Shown: in pieces, positions 33,884-42,930 of the stretch | Numbering within the stretch: position 1 is the stretch's first letter | How the letters are laid out: each line of letters starts with the position of its first letter | Assembly: GCF_002929375.1 (NCBI RefSeq) | Contig: NZ_PJIP01000002.1 | Coordinates: 267,470-331,469 of the forward strand | Length of the DNA: 64,000 nt | Direction: 5' to 3' | From: Arthrobacter sp. DWC3 | GTDB taxonomy: Bacteria; Actinomycetota; Actinomycetes; Actinomycetales; Micrococcaceae | Made by a program: the position numbers and the translations under genes | The notes under the pieces: generated by a model | Seen by the model: the letters and a program-made list of their open reading frames with translations, nothing else | Databases searched by the model: none | Told to the model about the DNA's origin: nothing

Positions 33884-35011
33884 ATGAAGGCCATTTTCCG
33901 CGTGCTGTCCGTCCTGCTGTCCGCGGTCCTCGTGACAGGCGCCGCGAAGCCCGCCGTCGAGGACTTCCCGGCCACCGTGGACGGCGGCGCCTGGCCCGCC
34001 GGACACGTCCAGGGGATCGCCGTCGACATCGAGAACGAGGTGGTCTACTACTCCTTCACCTCGATGCTCGTGAAGACCGACCTCGAGGGCACCGTGCTCG
34101 GCACCGTCACCGGCTTCACCGGGCACCTCGGCGACCTCGACTTCAACGAGAAGGACGGCCGCGTCTACGGGTCGCTCGAGTACAAGGAGGCCGAGTCCTT
34201 CTACATCGCCATCTTCGACGTGGACCGCATCACCGGCATGGACATGGACGCCGAGACGGACGGCATCGTCACCGCCGTCTACCTCGACGAGGTGGTACAG
34301 GATTTCACCGCGGACATGGACGGCAACGGCGTCTTCGACGGCAACGTCGCCGACACCCCGGACCACCGGTACGGCAGCAGCGGGATCGACGGCGTCTCCT
34401 TCGGCCCAGCCTTCGGCCGCAAGAACGGCAAGCAGCTCCTCACGGTCGCGTACGGCGTCTACTCGAACACCGAGCGCACCGACAACGACCACCAGGTGAT
34501 CCTGCAGTACGACGTCACGCGGTGGAAGAAGTACGAGCAGCCACTCACCCAGGACGCCCCGCACACCAGCGGACCCGCGACGACCGACGGCAAGTACTTC
34601 GTCCACACCGGCAACACCACGTACGGCGTGCAGAACCTGAACTACGACGCCTTCACCCACACCTGGCTCCTCGGCGTCTACAAGGGCGTGAAGACACAGT
34701 TCCCCAACTACTCCCTCTTCGCGATCGACGGCTCCTCCCGTCCCGTCCGCGGCGTCATCGAGGGCCAGCCGACCCGCGAGGAAGGCCTCCTGCTCCCCCT
34801 CCTCCAGCAGGGCCTGCGCCACGAGCCCACCGGCATCCGCGGCTGGAACTTCACGGCCGACGTCGGACTGGAATCGCTCGGCAACGGCTACTTCTACATC
34901 GCCACGCAGGGCCGCGTCGTCGAGGACGGGGTCACCAAGCAGACCGCGGTCCTCGACCTGTTCCGCTGGACCGGGGCGCCGTCGTCGCCCTTCGAGCTCG
35001 TGGCCCGCTGA
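33884..35011 (+). CDS. Secreted protein of unknown function
   Basis: The 375-residue protein has a Sec signal peptide (residues 1 to about 20; FRVLSVLLSAVLVTGAA). Blade-like repeats follow (HVQGIAVDIENEVVYYSFTS, LGDLDFNEKDGRVYGSLEY). A Ca-like acidic loop, DMDGNGVFDGNVADTPDH, lies near residue 145. The repeat pattern suggests a beta-propeller. I do not recognise a catalytic family; lactonase-like or esterase-like propellers are possible. The C-terminus ends in FELVAR without an anchor. A hairpin lies 20 bp after the stop. Confidence 0.75.
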   Translation: MKAIFRVLSVLLSAVLVTGAAKPAVEDFPATVDGGAWPAGHVQGIAVDIENEVVYYSFTSMLVKTDLEGTVLGTVTGFTGHLGDLDFNEKDGRVYGSLEYKEAESFYIAIFDVDRITGMDMDAETDGIVTAVYLDEVVQDFTADMDGNGVFDGNVADTPDHRYGSSGIDGVSFGPAFGRKNGKQLLTVAYGVYSNTERTDNDHQVILQYDVTRWKKYEQPLTQDAPHTSGPATTDGKYFVHTGNTTYGVQNLNYDAFTHTWLLGVYKGVKTQFPNYSLFAIDGSSRPVRGVIEGQPTREEGLLLPLLQQGLRHEPTGIRGWNFTADVGLESLGNGYFYIATQGRVVEDGVTKQTAVLDLFRWTGAPSSPFELVAR

Positions 35012-35030
35012 CTCCTCCCTCACGGCAGAT

Positions 35031-35051
35031 TGCGGACCGGACCTGTCCGCA
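35031..35051 (+). terminator. Hairpin between secreted protein and epoxide hydrolase
   Basis: TGCGGAC (35031-35037) pairs perfectly with GTCCGCA (35045-35051) around a 7-nt loop, 20 bp after one gene and 20 bp before the next start. It may terminate or attenuate read-through. Confidence 0.5.
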
Positions 35052-35070
35052 TCCGGCGGGACCATGGATC

Positions 35071-36240
35071 ATGACTCCTCCAGACATCCAGCCGTTCACC
35101 ATCCGTATCCCGCAGGACGACCTCGACGACCTGCAGCGCCGCCTGGCTGCGGCCCGCTATCCGGTGCCGTTGCCGCCCTCGACGAGCGAATGGGGCGAAC
35201 CCTCGGCGTGGGACCGCGGGGTGCCGCAGGACTGGCTCGCCGGCCTCGTCGACCACTGGCGGGACGGCTTCGACTGGCGTGCCTACGAGCAGCGGTTGAA
35301 CGCCATCCCGCAATTCACGACGTCGATCGAGGGACAACCGCTTCACTTCCTGCACGTGCGCTCAGAGCATCCGGACGCAGTACCCCTGCTGCTGGCGCAC
35401 GGATGGCCGGGCTCGTTCCTCGAGTTCGTCGACCTCATCGGTGCCCTCACCGCACCGGAGAGCCCCGGTAGCCCGGCGTTCCACGTCGTGATCCCCTCGG
35501 CTCCGGGCTTCGCGTTCTCCAGCCCCCTGGCCGACGGCGGGTGGGACGACACCCGCGTGGCGGGCGCCTACGTGGAACTCATGACCCGGCTCGGCTACGA
35601 GCGGTTCGGCGTGCAGGGCGGCGACTACGGTGCCGGCCTGGCTCCGGAGATGGCGAGGGTGGCGCCCGACCGGGTGATCGGCGTCCACGTCAACAGAACC
35701 ACGGGTCCCATGCCGGAACTCCCGCTGGCCGAGGAGGAACTCGCCCTGCTCACCGAGCGGGAGAAGCGTGCCGTCGCCGACGGCGAGGCGTTCATGTGGC
35801 AGCAGTTCGGCTACATCTCCATCCAGTCCACACGCCCCGGCCTGATCGGCACGCTGCTCACGGACAGTCCTGTGGGTCAGCTGGCCTGGATCATGGACAA
35901 GTTCCAGGCCTGGACGTGGCCGGTGGAGCGTGACGTGCTCGAGATCCTGGACCGCGACCTGCTCCTCGCCAACGCCTCCCTCTACTGGTTCACGCGCACG
36001 GCGGGGTCGGCTGCTCTGACCGTCTACGCGCAGTCGAGCGGGTGGGGCACCGCGAAGGAGAAGAGCGACGTACCGACGGCGGTCATCAACTTCGCCCACG
36101 ACATCGCCATTCGTAGCTACGTGGAGCGGGAGAACACCGTGACGCGGTGGACGGACGTGGATCGCGGTGGCCATTTCGCGGCGCTCGAGGAGCCCAAGCT
36201 CCTGGTCGAGGACGTGCGGGGGTTCTTCGGCGGGTTGTAG
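35071..36240 (+). CDS. Microsomal-type epoxide hydrolase (alpha/beta-hydrolase fold)
   Basis: The 389-residue enzyme has the N-terminal epoxide-hydrolase segment (DLDDLQRRLAAARYP). The oxyanion HGWPGSF is near residue 110 and the nucleophile Asp lies in GVQGGDYGAGLAPE (about 188). The charge-relay His is in VDRGGHFAALEEP near the C-terminus. It opens epoxides to diols and resembles mammalian microsomal/EPHX1-like and juvenile-hormone hydrolases. ATG 35071 is 20 bp after the hairpin. No functional partner nearby identifies the substrate; detoxification is likely. Confidence 0.88.
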   Translation: MTPPDIQPFTIRIPQDDLDDLQRRLAAARYPVPLPPSTSEWGEPSAWDRGVPQDWLAGLVDHWRDGFDWRAYEQRLNAIPQFTTSIEGQPLHFLHVRSEHPDAVPLLLAHGWPGSFLEFVDLIGALTAPESPGSPAFHVVIPSAPGFAFSSPLADGGWDDTRVAGAYVELMTRLGYERFGVQGGDYGAGLAPEMARVAPDRVIGVHVNRTTGPMPELPLAEEELALLTEREKRAVADGEAFMWQQFGYISIQSTRPGLIGTLLTDSPVGQLAWIMDKFQAWTWPVERDVLEILDRDLLLANASLYWFTRTAGSAALTVYAQSSGWGTAKEKSDVPTAVINFAHDIAIRSYVERENTVTRWTDVDRGGHFAALEEPKLLVEDVRGFFGGL

Positions 36241-36319
36241 GAACTCCGCGGGCACGCGACCGACCGAAGCCGGTGGGCGGACCCGCAGAGGAACACCGCT
36301 ACAGCGTGCCAGCGGGAGA

Positions 36320-36943
36320 TCAGCTGATGGCGTCGCGCAGGTCCTTCGCAGCCTTGGCGGGGTCGTCGGCGCTGTAGATACCTCCGCCGACGACGGCCAC
36401 GGTGGCACCGGAGGCCAGCACATCCTTGACGGTGGTGAGGTCCACGCCGCCGGCCACGGAGAACGCGATGCCCGATTCCTTCCCTGCCGTGAGGAGCGTG
36501 TTGAGGTCGTAGCCCTCCTGTGCCTGCTCGTCGAGGCCGGCGTGGAACTCGACGAACTCGGCACCGAGGTCGATGACCTCCTTGGCGCGGGCTGCCTTGT
36601 CGTCGACACCGATGAGGTCCACGACAACGCCCTTGCCGTGGGCTTTCCCGGCCTTGATGGCTCCCGCGATGGTGGAATCGTCGGCCACACCGAGCACGGT
36701 CATCAGATCAGCGCCCGCCTTGAAGGCGATGTCGGCCTCGAGCTCTCCGGTGTCCATGGTCTTGAGGTCCGCGAAGACGATCTTGTCCGGGTGCGCCTCC
36801 TTGATGGCGGTGACGGCCGACAGGCCCGCGTTCTTGACCAGTGGGGTGCCGAGTTCGATGATGTCGACGTATTCGGCCACCTTCCCGGAAAGCTCGAGCG
36901 CGTCCTCGACGGTCAGTACGTCCATGGCGAGTTGCAGTTTCAT
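36320..36943 (-). CDS. hxlA: 3-hexulose-6-phosphate synthase (RuMP pathway)
   Basis: The 207-residue TIM-barrel enzyme of the orotidine-decarboxylase superfamily has the KGPDC/HPS motifs: LQLAMDVLTVEDAL, IIELGTPLVKNAG, the active-site FADLKTMDTGELEAD, and phosphate sites VEFHAGLDEQ and VAGGVDL. It condenses formaldehyde with ribulose 5-phosphate to hexulose 6-phosphate. The isomerase gene lies 42 bp upstream on the same strand, so both RuMP steps are encoded together. In a non-methylotroph this is a formaldehyde-detoxification or ribose-phosphate route. Confidence 0.92.
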   Translation of the reverse strand: MKLQLAMDVLTVEDALELSGKVAEYVDIIELGTPLVKNAGLSAVTAIKEAHPDKIVFADLKTMDTGELEADIAFKAGADLMTVLGVADDSTIAGAIKAGKAHGKGVVVDLIGVDDKAARAKEVIDLGAEFVEFHAGLDEQAQEGYDLNTLLTAGKESGIAFSVAGGVDLTTVKDVLASGATVAVVGGGIYSADDPAKAAKDLRDAIS

Positions 36944-36985
36944 GAGGGTCCTTTGCTAGCGGGGGAAATGAGGAGGTGGCTCGCG

Positions 36986-37561
36986 CTATTCGAGATTCGC
37001 GTGCCGTGGCCAGAGGTCCTCAGCAGGTGCGCCGTCGGCCTTCCAGAGGGTGTGGAACACAGCGTCCAGGACCAGGAGCAGGGCCTGCTCGAAGAGACTG
37101 CCGGAGTACTGGTGCGACACCGTCCCGCGGTGGTCCGTCTTCGTGGCGGCAGGGATGACCACCACGCAGTGCGCGAGAGCCGCGAGCGCCGAGCTGCCAT
37201 CGGTGGTGAGTGCTGCCACCCGGGCGCCGACGTCGCCGGCGGTCCCGGCCGCGGCGACCGCGCCCGCCGTCGTTCCGGACCCCGACGCGACGAGGAGCAG
37301 GTCGCCGTCGCCGATGGCCGGCGTGGTCGTCTCACCCACGACATGCACCGTCAGGCCCAGGTGCATGAGGCGCATGGCGTGCATCCTCAGGGCGAGTCCG
37401 CTGCGCCCTCCTCCGGTGACGAAGACGCGCTGCGCCTGCTGGATCTCGGTGACGAGCGCGGCGAGCTGCTCGTCCTGCAACCGCTCACCTGCGCCGGCGA
37501 GCTCCTCGTGGAGCAGACGAAGACTGGCGGCGACGGAGGGACTGCTGGGTGCTTCGGTCAA
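36986..37561 (-). CDS. hxlB: 6-phospho-3-hexuloisomerase (RuMP pathway)
   Basis: The 191-residue SIS-domain protein has RVFVTGGGRSGLALRMHAMRLMHLG, the ligand stretch LLLVASGSGTTAGAV and the C-terminal SGSLFEQALLLVLDAVF helix. These are the PHI hallmarks, and the enzyme converts hexulose 6-phosphate to fructose 6-phosphate. The start is TTG at 37561, supported by AGGAG eight bases upstream and the absence of ATG or GTG in the conserved N-terminus. It is transcribed before hxlA, and the weak start may tune its level. Confidence 0.9.
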   Translation of the reverse strand: MTEAPSSPSVAASLRLLHEELAGAGERLQDEQLAALVTEIQQAQRVFVTGGGRSGLALRMHAMRLMHLGLTVHVVGETTTPAIGDGDLLLVASGSGTTAGAVAAAGTAGDVGARVAALTTDGSSALAALAHCVVVIPAATKTDHRGTVSHQYSGSLFEQALLLVLDAVFHTLWKADGAPAEDLWPRHANLE

Positions 37562-37712
37562 GGGCGGGGCTCCTGGTGCTGGGATGGGACCTGACGTCAG
37601 TCCATCACTCCGGCTCGTGCGTGCACACCGCTAAACCGTCCCCGTCAGAACTGGTCCGCGCAGGGCGAGCCTGCTACGCCGGTCGGGCAGGAGCTCCCGG
37701 TAGCCTGAGGCA

Positions 37713-38615
37713 ATGAAACCTCTGGCAGACCTCCCCCCGTACATCTACGGCACCACGCGGCTGGGGCACGACGACGTCCCCCGCGAGCAGCAGGCAGCCA
37801 TGGCCCGCACCGCGATCGATGCCGGCCTCTGGCTCCACACGTCCCGCCAGTACGACCACGCCCTCGAGGTCCTCGGTGCCGCCATCGCCGAGAACCGCGG
37901 CTATACCCCGCCGGTCATCGTGAAGCTGGGTGGCGGCACGGCCGACGACGTCCGCGCGACGATCACCGAGAACGTCCAGCCCCTCGGCATCAGCGCCATC
38001 GACATCGGGCAGCTCACCGGCGCGGGTGCCTTCGCCGACGACATGGTCACCGGTGGCCCCACGCTCGCCGACCTGCAGCGCATCAAGGACGAGGGCCTCG
38101 TGGGTCGCTTCGTCCTCGAGATCTTCCCCTGGACCTCGGAAGCGCCCCTCGCGGCGTTGCGGGCAGGGCATCTCGACGGGCTGATCGACGGCTACATCTT
38201 CTACCTCAACCCGCTGCAGCGCTTCGCGTCCAACGAGCTCTGGGACGAACTGCTGGCCCGGGACAAGGCCATCATCTCGATGCGCACGGTGGCCGGTGCG
38301 CCCGTGCACACCCTGCGCGATGTCCCGGGTGCGGCATGGAAGCCGTACCTGCAGGAGCGTGCCGTCGAGGTGGCCCCGATCTTCGAGCGCTCGGGCGTCG
38401 CGAGCTGGGCGGAGTTCTGCATCCGCTTCGCGCACAGCACCCCCCAAGTGGTGTCCACGGTGGGCTCGACCAGCCGCGAGGAGAACCTGAGGGAACTGCT
38501 CTCCTTCAGCCAGGACATCACCCCGCTGCCGCAGGACATCGTCGACGAGCTCTTCGCCCTGCAGCGCCGCTGGTCGGACGAGACGGACACCCACGCGGAG
38601 CCCTGGAGCATGTAG
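37713..38615 (+). CDS. Aldo/keto reductase-family protein
   Basis: The 300-residue TIM-barrel protein of AKR type has YGTTRLGHDDVP, the Tyr in HTSRQYDHALEVLG, the C-terminal nucleotide-like VVSTVGSTSREENLRELL and FSQDITPLPQDIVDELFAL. The classic catalytic Asp-Tyr-Lys-His set is incomplete: the K and H positions are unclear. It may be a non-canonical oxidoreductase or isomerase-like AKR. It is divergent from hxlB and convergent with the nuclease gene. Function unassigned. Confidence 0.75.
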   Translation: MKPLADLPPYIYGTTRLGHDDVPREQQAAMARTAIDAGLWLHTSRQYDHALEVLGAAIAENRGYTPPVIVKLGGGTADDVRATITENVQPLGISAIDIGQLTGAGAFADDMVTGGPTLADLQRIKDEGLVGRFVLEIFPWTSEAPLAALRAGHLDGLIDGYIFYLNPLQRFASNELWDELLARDKAIISMRTVAGAPVHTLRDVPGAAWKPYLQERAVEVAPIFERSGVASWAEFCIRFAHSTPQVVSTVGSTSREENLRELLSFSQDITPLPQDIVDELFALQRRWSDETDTHAEPWSM

Positions 38616-38631
38616 TTCTATGGCGCGCAGG

Positions 38632-38673
38632 ACGACGGCGGGGCAGTCACCCAGGTGACTGCCCCGCCGTCGT
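38632..38673. terminator. Long perfect bidirectional hairpin
   Basis: A perfect 19-bp stem (38632-38650 with 38655-38673) with a CCAG loop lies between two convergent genes 16 and 17 bp from their stops. Its position and strength make it a shared terminator. Confidence 0.85.
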
Positions 38674-38690
38674 GTTGTCGTGAGGTCCTG

Positions 38691-39938
38691 CTACTCGCAG
38701 CCCACCCCGTCACCATCGCCGTCGAACGTGGGACTGAACCCTGGCGTGCCGGCGTGGATCGGAGCCGCACCTGCAGCGCGGACCGCGGCGCAGTTGGCGT
38801 AGCTGGCCGGGGCAGGAGCGACAGGCGCAGGCGCCACCGGGGCGGGGACGACGACGGGCGGCGCCACCGCCTCCGGTACGACCGGCGCCGGCGCAGGAGC
38901 CACAGGCTCGACGACGGGAGCGGGCGCAGGGGCCTCGGTCGGCGCCGGCTCTACTGGCGTTGCCACCGACGGGGCCACCTGGTTGGTCGGCGCGAGGATG
39001 CCCGTGCAGTCGGACAGGACGCGCACCATGGCATCGTGCTCGGCCTGCGTCACCCACAGGGTGTAGGTCGCCTTGACCGAGACCTGCCGCGCCACGTACT
39101 CGCAGCGGTACCCCTTGTTCGGCGGCAGCCAGGTGGCGGCGTCGCCGTCGCTCTTCTGCTGGTTGGTGGGGCCGTCGGTGGACTGGAGGTTCAGCGGATC
39201 GTTGGCGAACGCCAGCCGCTGCCCGGCGGTGAGCTGCTGAGCACCCTTCTGCCACGCGTCGGACAGCGCGACCACGTGGTCGATCTGCACGTCGCTGCTC
39301 GTCGTCTGGCCCCGCAGGAACGGGATCTCGGTCCCTGTATAGGGGTCGTCGAGCAGTCCTGACTGCACCTTGCAGGGCACGGAGCTGGCGTGGACGATGT
39401 CCGTCAGGTCCCGGTTGAGCATGTCGTTGCGGGTGTCGCACCCGTTGCGGTCGACGTCGGCCCATGCCTGCCCGAACTGCTCGCGGTCGTACCCGGTCTT
39501 CGGCGCCCGGCCCTTGACGGGCAGGGTCTCCAGCAGCGCCAGCGCCGTCGTGTTCGCAGCCGGCTGGTCCGACGGCGCGCGCGGCGTGCCGGGCACCTCC
39601 GCCACGGTCTCGGAGTCGAGCGGTGCGACGTCCGACGGCGTCGGGCTCGGGGACGGCGTCGGCTTCGTGGACGGCGTGGCCTTGGCCGTGGCCGGTGAGG
39701 CCTGCTGGGTCGCCTCGGCGACGACCTCCGGGGCGGCCTCCGACGCCGGCCCGGTGCCGCACCCGGAGAGGAGGGCGAGCGCGAGCCCGGCGACGAACAG
39801 TCTTCGGGCATGCGGACGGTGGAACGAGCTGATGAAAACCCCCGGAAGTGGCGAGTGGCGCAGAGAGGCCCTCGTGAAGAGACACGTGCTCGAAGAATAC
39901 AGTGCGCGCCCTAGCACACCGCCTGCAACGAGCGCCAT
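38691..39938 (-). CDS. Lipoprotein nuclease: GmrSD-type HNH (DUF1524) plus excalibur domain
   Basis: The protein has an unusually long N-terminus (about 50 residues) before a lipobox LLSGC. A Thr/Pro/Ser linker follows, then an HNH-like domain with the motif QIDHVVALSDAW, NDPLNLQST and YTLWVTQAEHDAMVRVLSDC, matching DUF1524 of secreted endonucleases. A repetitive Ala/Pro/Val linker leads to a C-terminal excalibur domain with GTPGFSPTFDGDGDGVGCE, which binds calcium. It is probably a surface-anchored DNase for nutrient DNA use or defence. ATG 39938 has GGAG seven bases upstream; a longer frame to 40037 lacks support. Confidence 0.85.
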   Translation of the reverse strand: MALVAGGVLGRALYSSSTCLFTRASLRHSPLPGVFISSFHRPHARRLFVAGLALALLSGCGTGPASEAAPEVVAEATQQASPATAKATPSTKPTPSPSPTPSDVAPLDSETVAEVPGTPRAPSDQPAANTTALALLETLPVKGRAPKTGYDREQFGQAWADVDRNGCDTRNDMLNRDLTDIVHASSVPCKVQSGLLDDPYTGTEIPFLRGQTTSSDVQIDHVVALSDAWQKGAQQLTAGQRLAFANDPLNLQSTDGPTNQQKSDGDAATWLPPNKGYRCEYVARQVSVKATYTLWVTQAEHDAMVRVLSDCTGILAPTNQVAPSVATPVEPAPTEAPAPAPVVEPVAPAPAPVVPEAVAPPVVVPAPVAPAPVAPAPASYANCAAVRAAGAAPIHAGTPGFSPTFDGDGDGVGCE

Positions 39939-40415
39939 GCCGAAGCTCCTATGTGGACAACGACGGTCGAGGCTGAGCCGGCGACGGTCGGCGCGGGACC
40001 ATGGAAGGGGCCTGTGGCTTGGCATTTGTGGGTGCATGCCGCAGACTCGACAGAGGTCCGAATACCGTTACGGAAGTTGCCGGTGTTCGTTGTACGACCG
40101 TCGGAAACCGGGGGGTTCCAAGCGATGACTCCCGGTCCTCCCTTCGGCCGCGCAGGGACCGGTTCAGTTCGTTCCAGGAGTCAGGTCAAGCGTGATCCTT
40201 CCAGCCTTCGGGTGGTCCGTCGTCGTCGCGGCAATCGCCCCGATCGGTGCTGCCCCCTGCGGAAGCCACAGGCTCGCATCCGCACCGCGGAACGCCCCGG
40301 CCCGGCGCGGGCCACGCTCCTCGCCCTGAAGGGCCACTCCGAGCTGCAGGCCCCCCGGCATGACCGACTTTCCCGCAACCACGATTAAGCACCCCTCAAC
40401 GATTAGGAGCACGCA
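39939..40415. other. Intergenic region upstream of the Ter operon
   Basis: Nearly 480 bp hold no gene I can support; the short ORFs here have no conserved features. It should contain the Ter promoter. Visible signals are a CCGTTACGG palindrome at 40065-40073 and a direct repeat ACGATTA at 40381 and 40399, the latter abutting the AGGAG of the first terD. Confidence 0.6.
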
Positions 40416-41006
40416 ATGGGTTTGAGCCTTCAGAAGGGTCAGTCACTGTCACTGACGAAGAAGAACGGTGAATCGCTGACGCGCGTCCGCATGGGTCTCG
40501 GCTGGGACTCCGCTGCCCCGGCCAAGCGCGGACTGTTCGGCGGTTCCAAGACGGTCGAGGTGGACCTCGATGCCTCCGCCATCCTGTTCGACGCCAACAA
40601 GACGGCCATGGACACGGTGTTCTTCAACCAGCTGGCCAGCAAGGACGGCTCCATCCGGCACGCCGGTGACAACCTCACCGGAGCGGGCGACGGCGACGAC
40701 GAGGTCATCACCGTCGACCTCAGCGCCATCTCCCCCGCCATCACGCACGTGGTCTTCGTCATCACGAGCTACACCCAGCAGACGTTCGACCTCGTGAAGA
40801 ACGCGTTCTGCCGGGTCCTCGACGACTCCGTGGCGGGACGGCCCGAGGTCGCCCGGTACCAGCTGACCGAATCGGGACGCAGTACCGCGATGGTCATGGC
40901 GAAACTGTCCCGCGTGAACGGGGTCTGGAGCTTCGAGGCCATCGGCGCCCCGGCCAACGGCAAGACGGCGATCGACCTCATCGGCGCAGCAGCCAGCGCG
41001 CTCTGA
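40416..41006 (+). CDS. TerD-family calcium-binding stress protein (paralogue 1)
   Basis: The 196-residue TerD-fold protein starts MGLSLQKGQSLSLTKKNGES and contains the calcium-binding signature GDNLTGAGDGDDE (residues about 87-99), followed by ITVDLSAISPAITHVVFVITS. The family binds calcium and is linked to tellurite, oxidative and phage stress. It has an inserted loop (AKRGLFGGSKTVE) absent from the next copy. AGGAG at 40405-40409 sets the ATG. It heads the operon of nine genes. Confidence 0.92.
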   Translation: MGLSLQKGQSLSLTKKNGESLTRVRMGLGWDSAAPAKRGLFGGSKTVEVDLDASAILFDANKTAMDTVFFNQLASKDGSIRHAGDNLTGAGDGDDEVITVDLSAISPAITHVVFVITSYTQQTFDLVKNAFCRVLDDSVAGRPEVARYQLTESGRSTAMVMAKLSRVNGVWSFEAIGAPANGKTAIDLIGAAASAL

Positions 41007-41098
41007 CGCCGTAGTCCACACCCGATTTTGGTATCGTCCTGACCTGATCGCCCAGGAACCACCCGCAGTCACCAGATCTCTTACGAAGGAGTACGACC

Positions 41099-41680
41099 AT
41101 GGCTGGACTCACGCTCACCAAGGGCAGCAATCTCTCACTGACGAAGACCGATCCGGGCCTGGAACGGGTCTTTGTCGGACTGGGCTGGGACCCACGGTCC
41201 ACCACGGGCGACGCCTTCGACCTCGACGCCTCGGCTCTGCTGCTGGGCGTGGACGGCAAGGTGCGCTCGGAGGCCGACTTCATCTTCTACAACCAGCCGG
41301 CGACCCCCGACGGCACCGTGGTCCACAAGGGTGACAACCGCTCCGGGGCGGGCGAGGGCGACGACGAGGTCATCGCCGTCGATCTCTCCAAGGTCGGCAG
41401 CGACGTGGCCCGCATCATCTTCGTCGTCTCGATCGACCAGGCCGACATCCGGCGCCAGAACTTCGGCCAGGTGCGTTCGGCGTACTGCCGCATCCTCAAC
41501 CAGGACACCGAGGCCGAAGTGGTCCGCTACGACCTCAGCGAGGACGCGGCACCCGAGACCTGCATGATCTTCTCCGAGCTGTACCGCCACAACGGGGAAT
41601 GGAAGTTCAAGGCCGTCGGGCAGGGCTACGCCTCGGGCCTCGCCGGTGTGGCCGCCGACTTCGGCATCCAGCTTTCCTGA
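41099..41680 (+). CDS. terD: TerD-family calcium-binding stress protein (paralogue 2)
   Basis: The 193-residue canonical TerD has MAGLTLTKGSNLSLTKTDPGLERVFVGLGWDP, the acidic metal motif GDNRSGAGEGDDE (residues about 80-92) and the C-terminal ELYRHNGEWKFKAVGQGYASGLAGVAADFGI. It is closest to the family consensus of the three copies in the operon. A 92-bp gap with ATATCGTCC-like AT-rich sequence before it could hold a second promoter, and GAAGGAG precedes ATG 41099. It probably acts as a cytosolic calcium-responsive stress factor. Confidence 0.93.
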   Translation: MAGLTLTKGSNLSLTKTDPGLERVFVGLGWDPRSTTGDAFDLDASALLLGVDGKVRSEADFIFYNQPATPDGTVVHKGDNRSGAGEGDDEVIAVDLSKVGSDVARIIFVVSIDQADIRRQNFGQVRSAYCRILNQDTEAEVVRYDLSEDAAPETCMIFSELYRHNGEWKFKAVGQGYASGLAGVAADFGIQLS

Positions 41681-41706
41681 TCCCCCCAAGCGAAAGTCCA
41701 CACCTC

Positions 41707-42900
41707 ATGAGCATCAGCCTCACACCCCCGGACGCCTCCGACTCCGGCCTCGTCCTGCAGGCTCCCGAGCCCGCCCCCGTGGTCAAGGAGGAGGAGGCAC
41801 CGGGCATGGTGCCGGTCCCGGCGGACCGCCAGGCCGAGATCAACGCCCAGGCGCGGAGCTTCATCGCCGAGGTCGCCGACCTCAACCCGCACAGCCCCGA
41901 GTACTCGGCGAAGATCGACGGCATCAACAGCCTGGCGGGTCAGGAGCTGATCGCCTCCTCCTCCACCTCGAGCAGGCTGCTGGAGCGCTCGTCGACGTCC
42001 CTCGCGGGTGCCAGGAAGTCCGGCAACAGCGCGCAGGTGCAGGTCGCGTCCACCCTGGGCGAGCTGCGCACGACGGTGGAGGACCTCACGCCCAACCAGG
42101 CCGATCTCGGCGTCGGACGGAAGATCCTGGGCGTCATCCCCGGCGGGAACAAGCTGGCGAAGTACTTCCGGAAGTACGAGTCCGCACAGACGCAGATCAA
42201 CAACATCATCAAGTCGCTCATGGCCGGCCAGGACGAGCTCCTGAAGGACAACGCGAGCCTCGCCCAGGAGAAGACCCAGCTGTGGGAGACCATGCAGGGC
42301 CTCAGCGAGTACGCGGTGTTCGCGAAGGCGCTGGATACGGCGACGGGCGACAAGATCGATTCCATGAAGGCGCTCGGACGCATCGAGGACGCCGACAAGC
42401 TCGGCGCGGACGTCCTCTTCCCCATCCGCCAGCGCCACCAGGACATCCTCACGCAGCTGGCCGTCTCGGTACAGGGCTACCTCGCCATCGACATGATCCG
42501 CAAGAACAACACGGAGCTCATCAAGGGCGTGGAGCGCGCCCGGACGACGACGATCTCCGCGCTGCGCACCGCCGTCATCGTGGCGCAGGCCCTGGCCAAC
42601 CAGAAGATGGTGCTCGACCAGATCGACGCCATCAACACGACGACGAACAACATGATCCTGAAGACCAGCGAGATGCTGAAGGACCAGACCGGGCGGATCC
42701 ACCAGCAGGCGGCCAGTTCCGGCGTCAGCGTGGAGACCCTGCAGAAGGCCTTCGACAACGTCTTCCAGACCATGGACGCGATCGACACCTTCCGCGTGCA
42801 GGCGAACAAGAACATGGAAGGCACCGTCCAGGCCCTGGAGTCCGGGCTCGAACGCGCCCGCCCGTACCTCGACCGGGTCCGCCAGCAAGAGGGCCATTGA
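41707..42900 (+). CDS. TelA/toxic anion resistance protein
   Basis: The 397-residue protein is mostly alpha-helical with the TelA/KlaA (PF05816) pattern: NPHSPEYSAKIDGINSLAGQELI, LGVGRKILGVIPGGNKLAKYFRKY, and MLKDQTGRIHQQAASSGVSVETLQ. TelA proteins are soluble or membrane-peripheral partners of TerD in resistance to tellurite and envelope stress. It starts 26 bp after terD, with the C-terminal half forming long coiled-coil helices. The last base of its TGA also starts an in-frame ATGA-coupled short ORF. Confidence 0.9.
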   Translation: MSISLTPPDASDSGLVLQAPEPAPVVKEEEAPGMVPVPADRQAEINAQARSFIAEVADLNPHSPEYSAKIDGINSLAGQELIASSSTSSRLLERSSTSLAGARKSGNSAQVQVASTLGELRTTVEDLTPNQADLGVGRKILGVIPGGNKLAKYFRKYESAQTQINNIIKSLMAGQDELLKDNASLAQEKTQLWETMQGLSEYAVFAKALDTATGDKIDSMKALGRIEDADKLGADVLFPIRQRHQDILTQLAVSVQGYLAIDMIRKNNTELIKGVERARTTTISALRTAVIVAQALANQKMVLDQIDAINTTTNNMILKTSEMLKDQTGRIHQQAASSGVSVETLQKAFDNVFQTMDAIDTFRVQANKNMEGTVQALESGLERARPYLDRVRQQEGH

Positions 42901-42930
42901 TGACCCTGTGCACTACGGACCGTCACCCCG

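Noticed and set aside
40038-40415. Small ORFs upstream of terD
   Set aside because: Overlapping short frames on both strands with no conserved composition or ribosome-binding sites.
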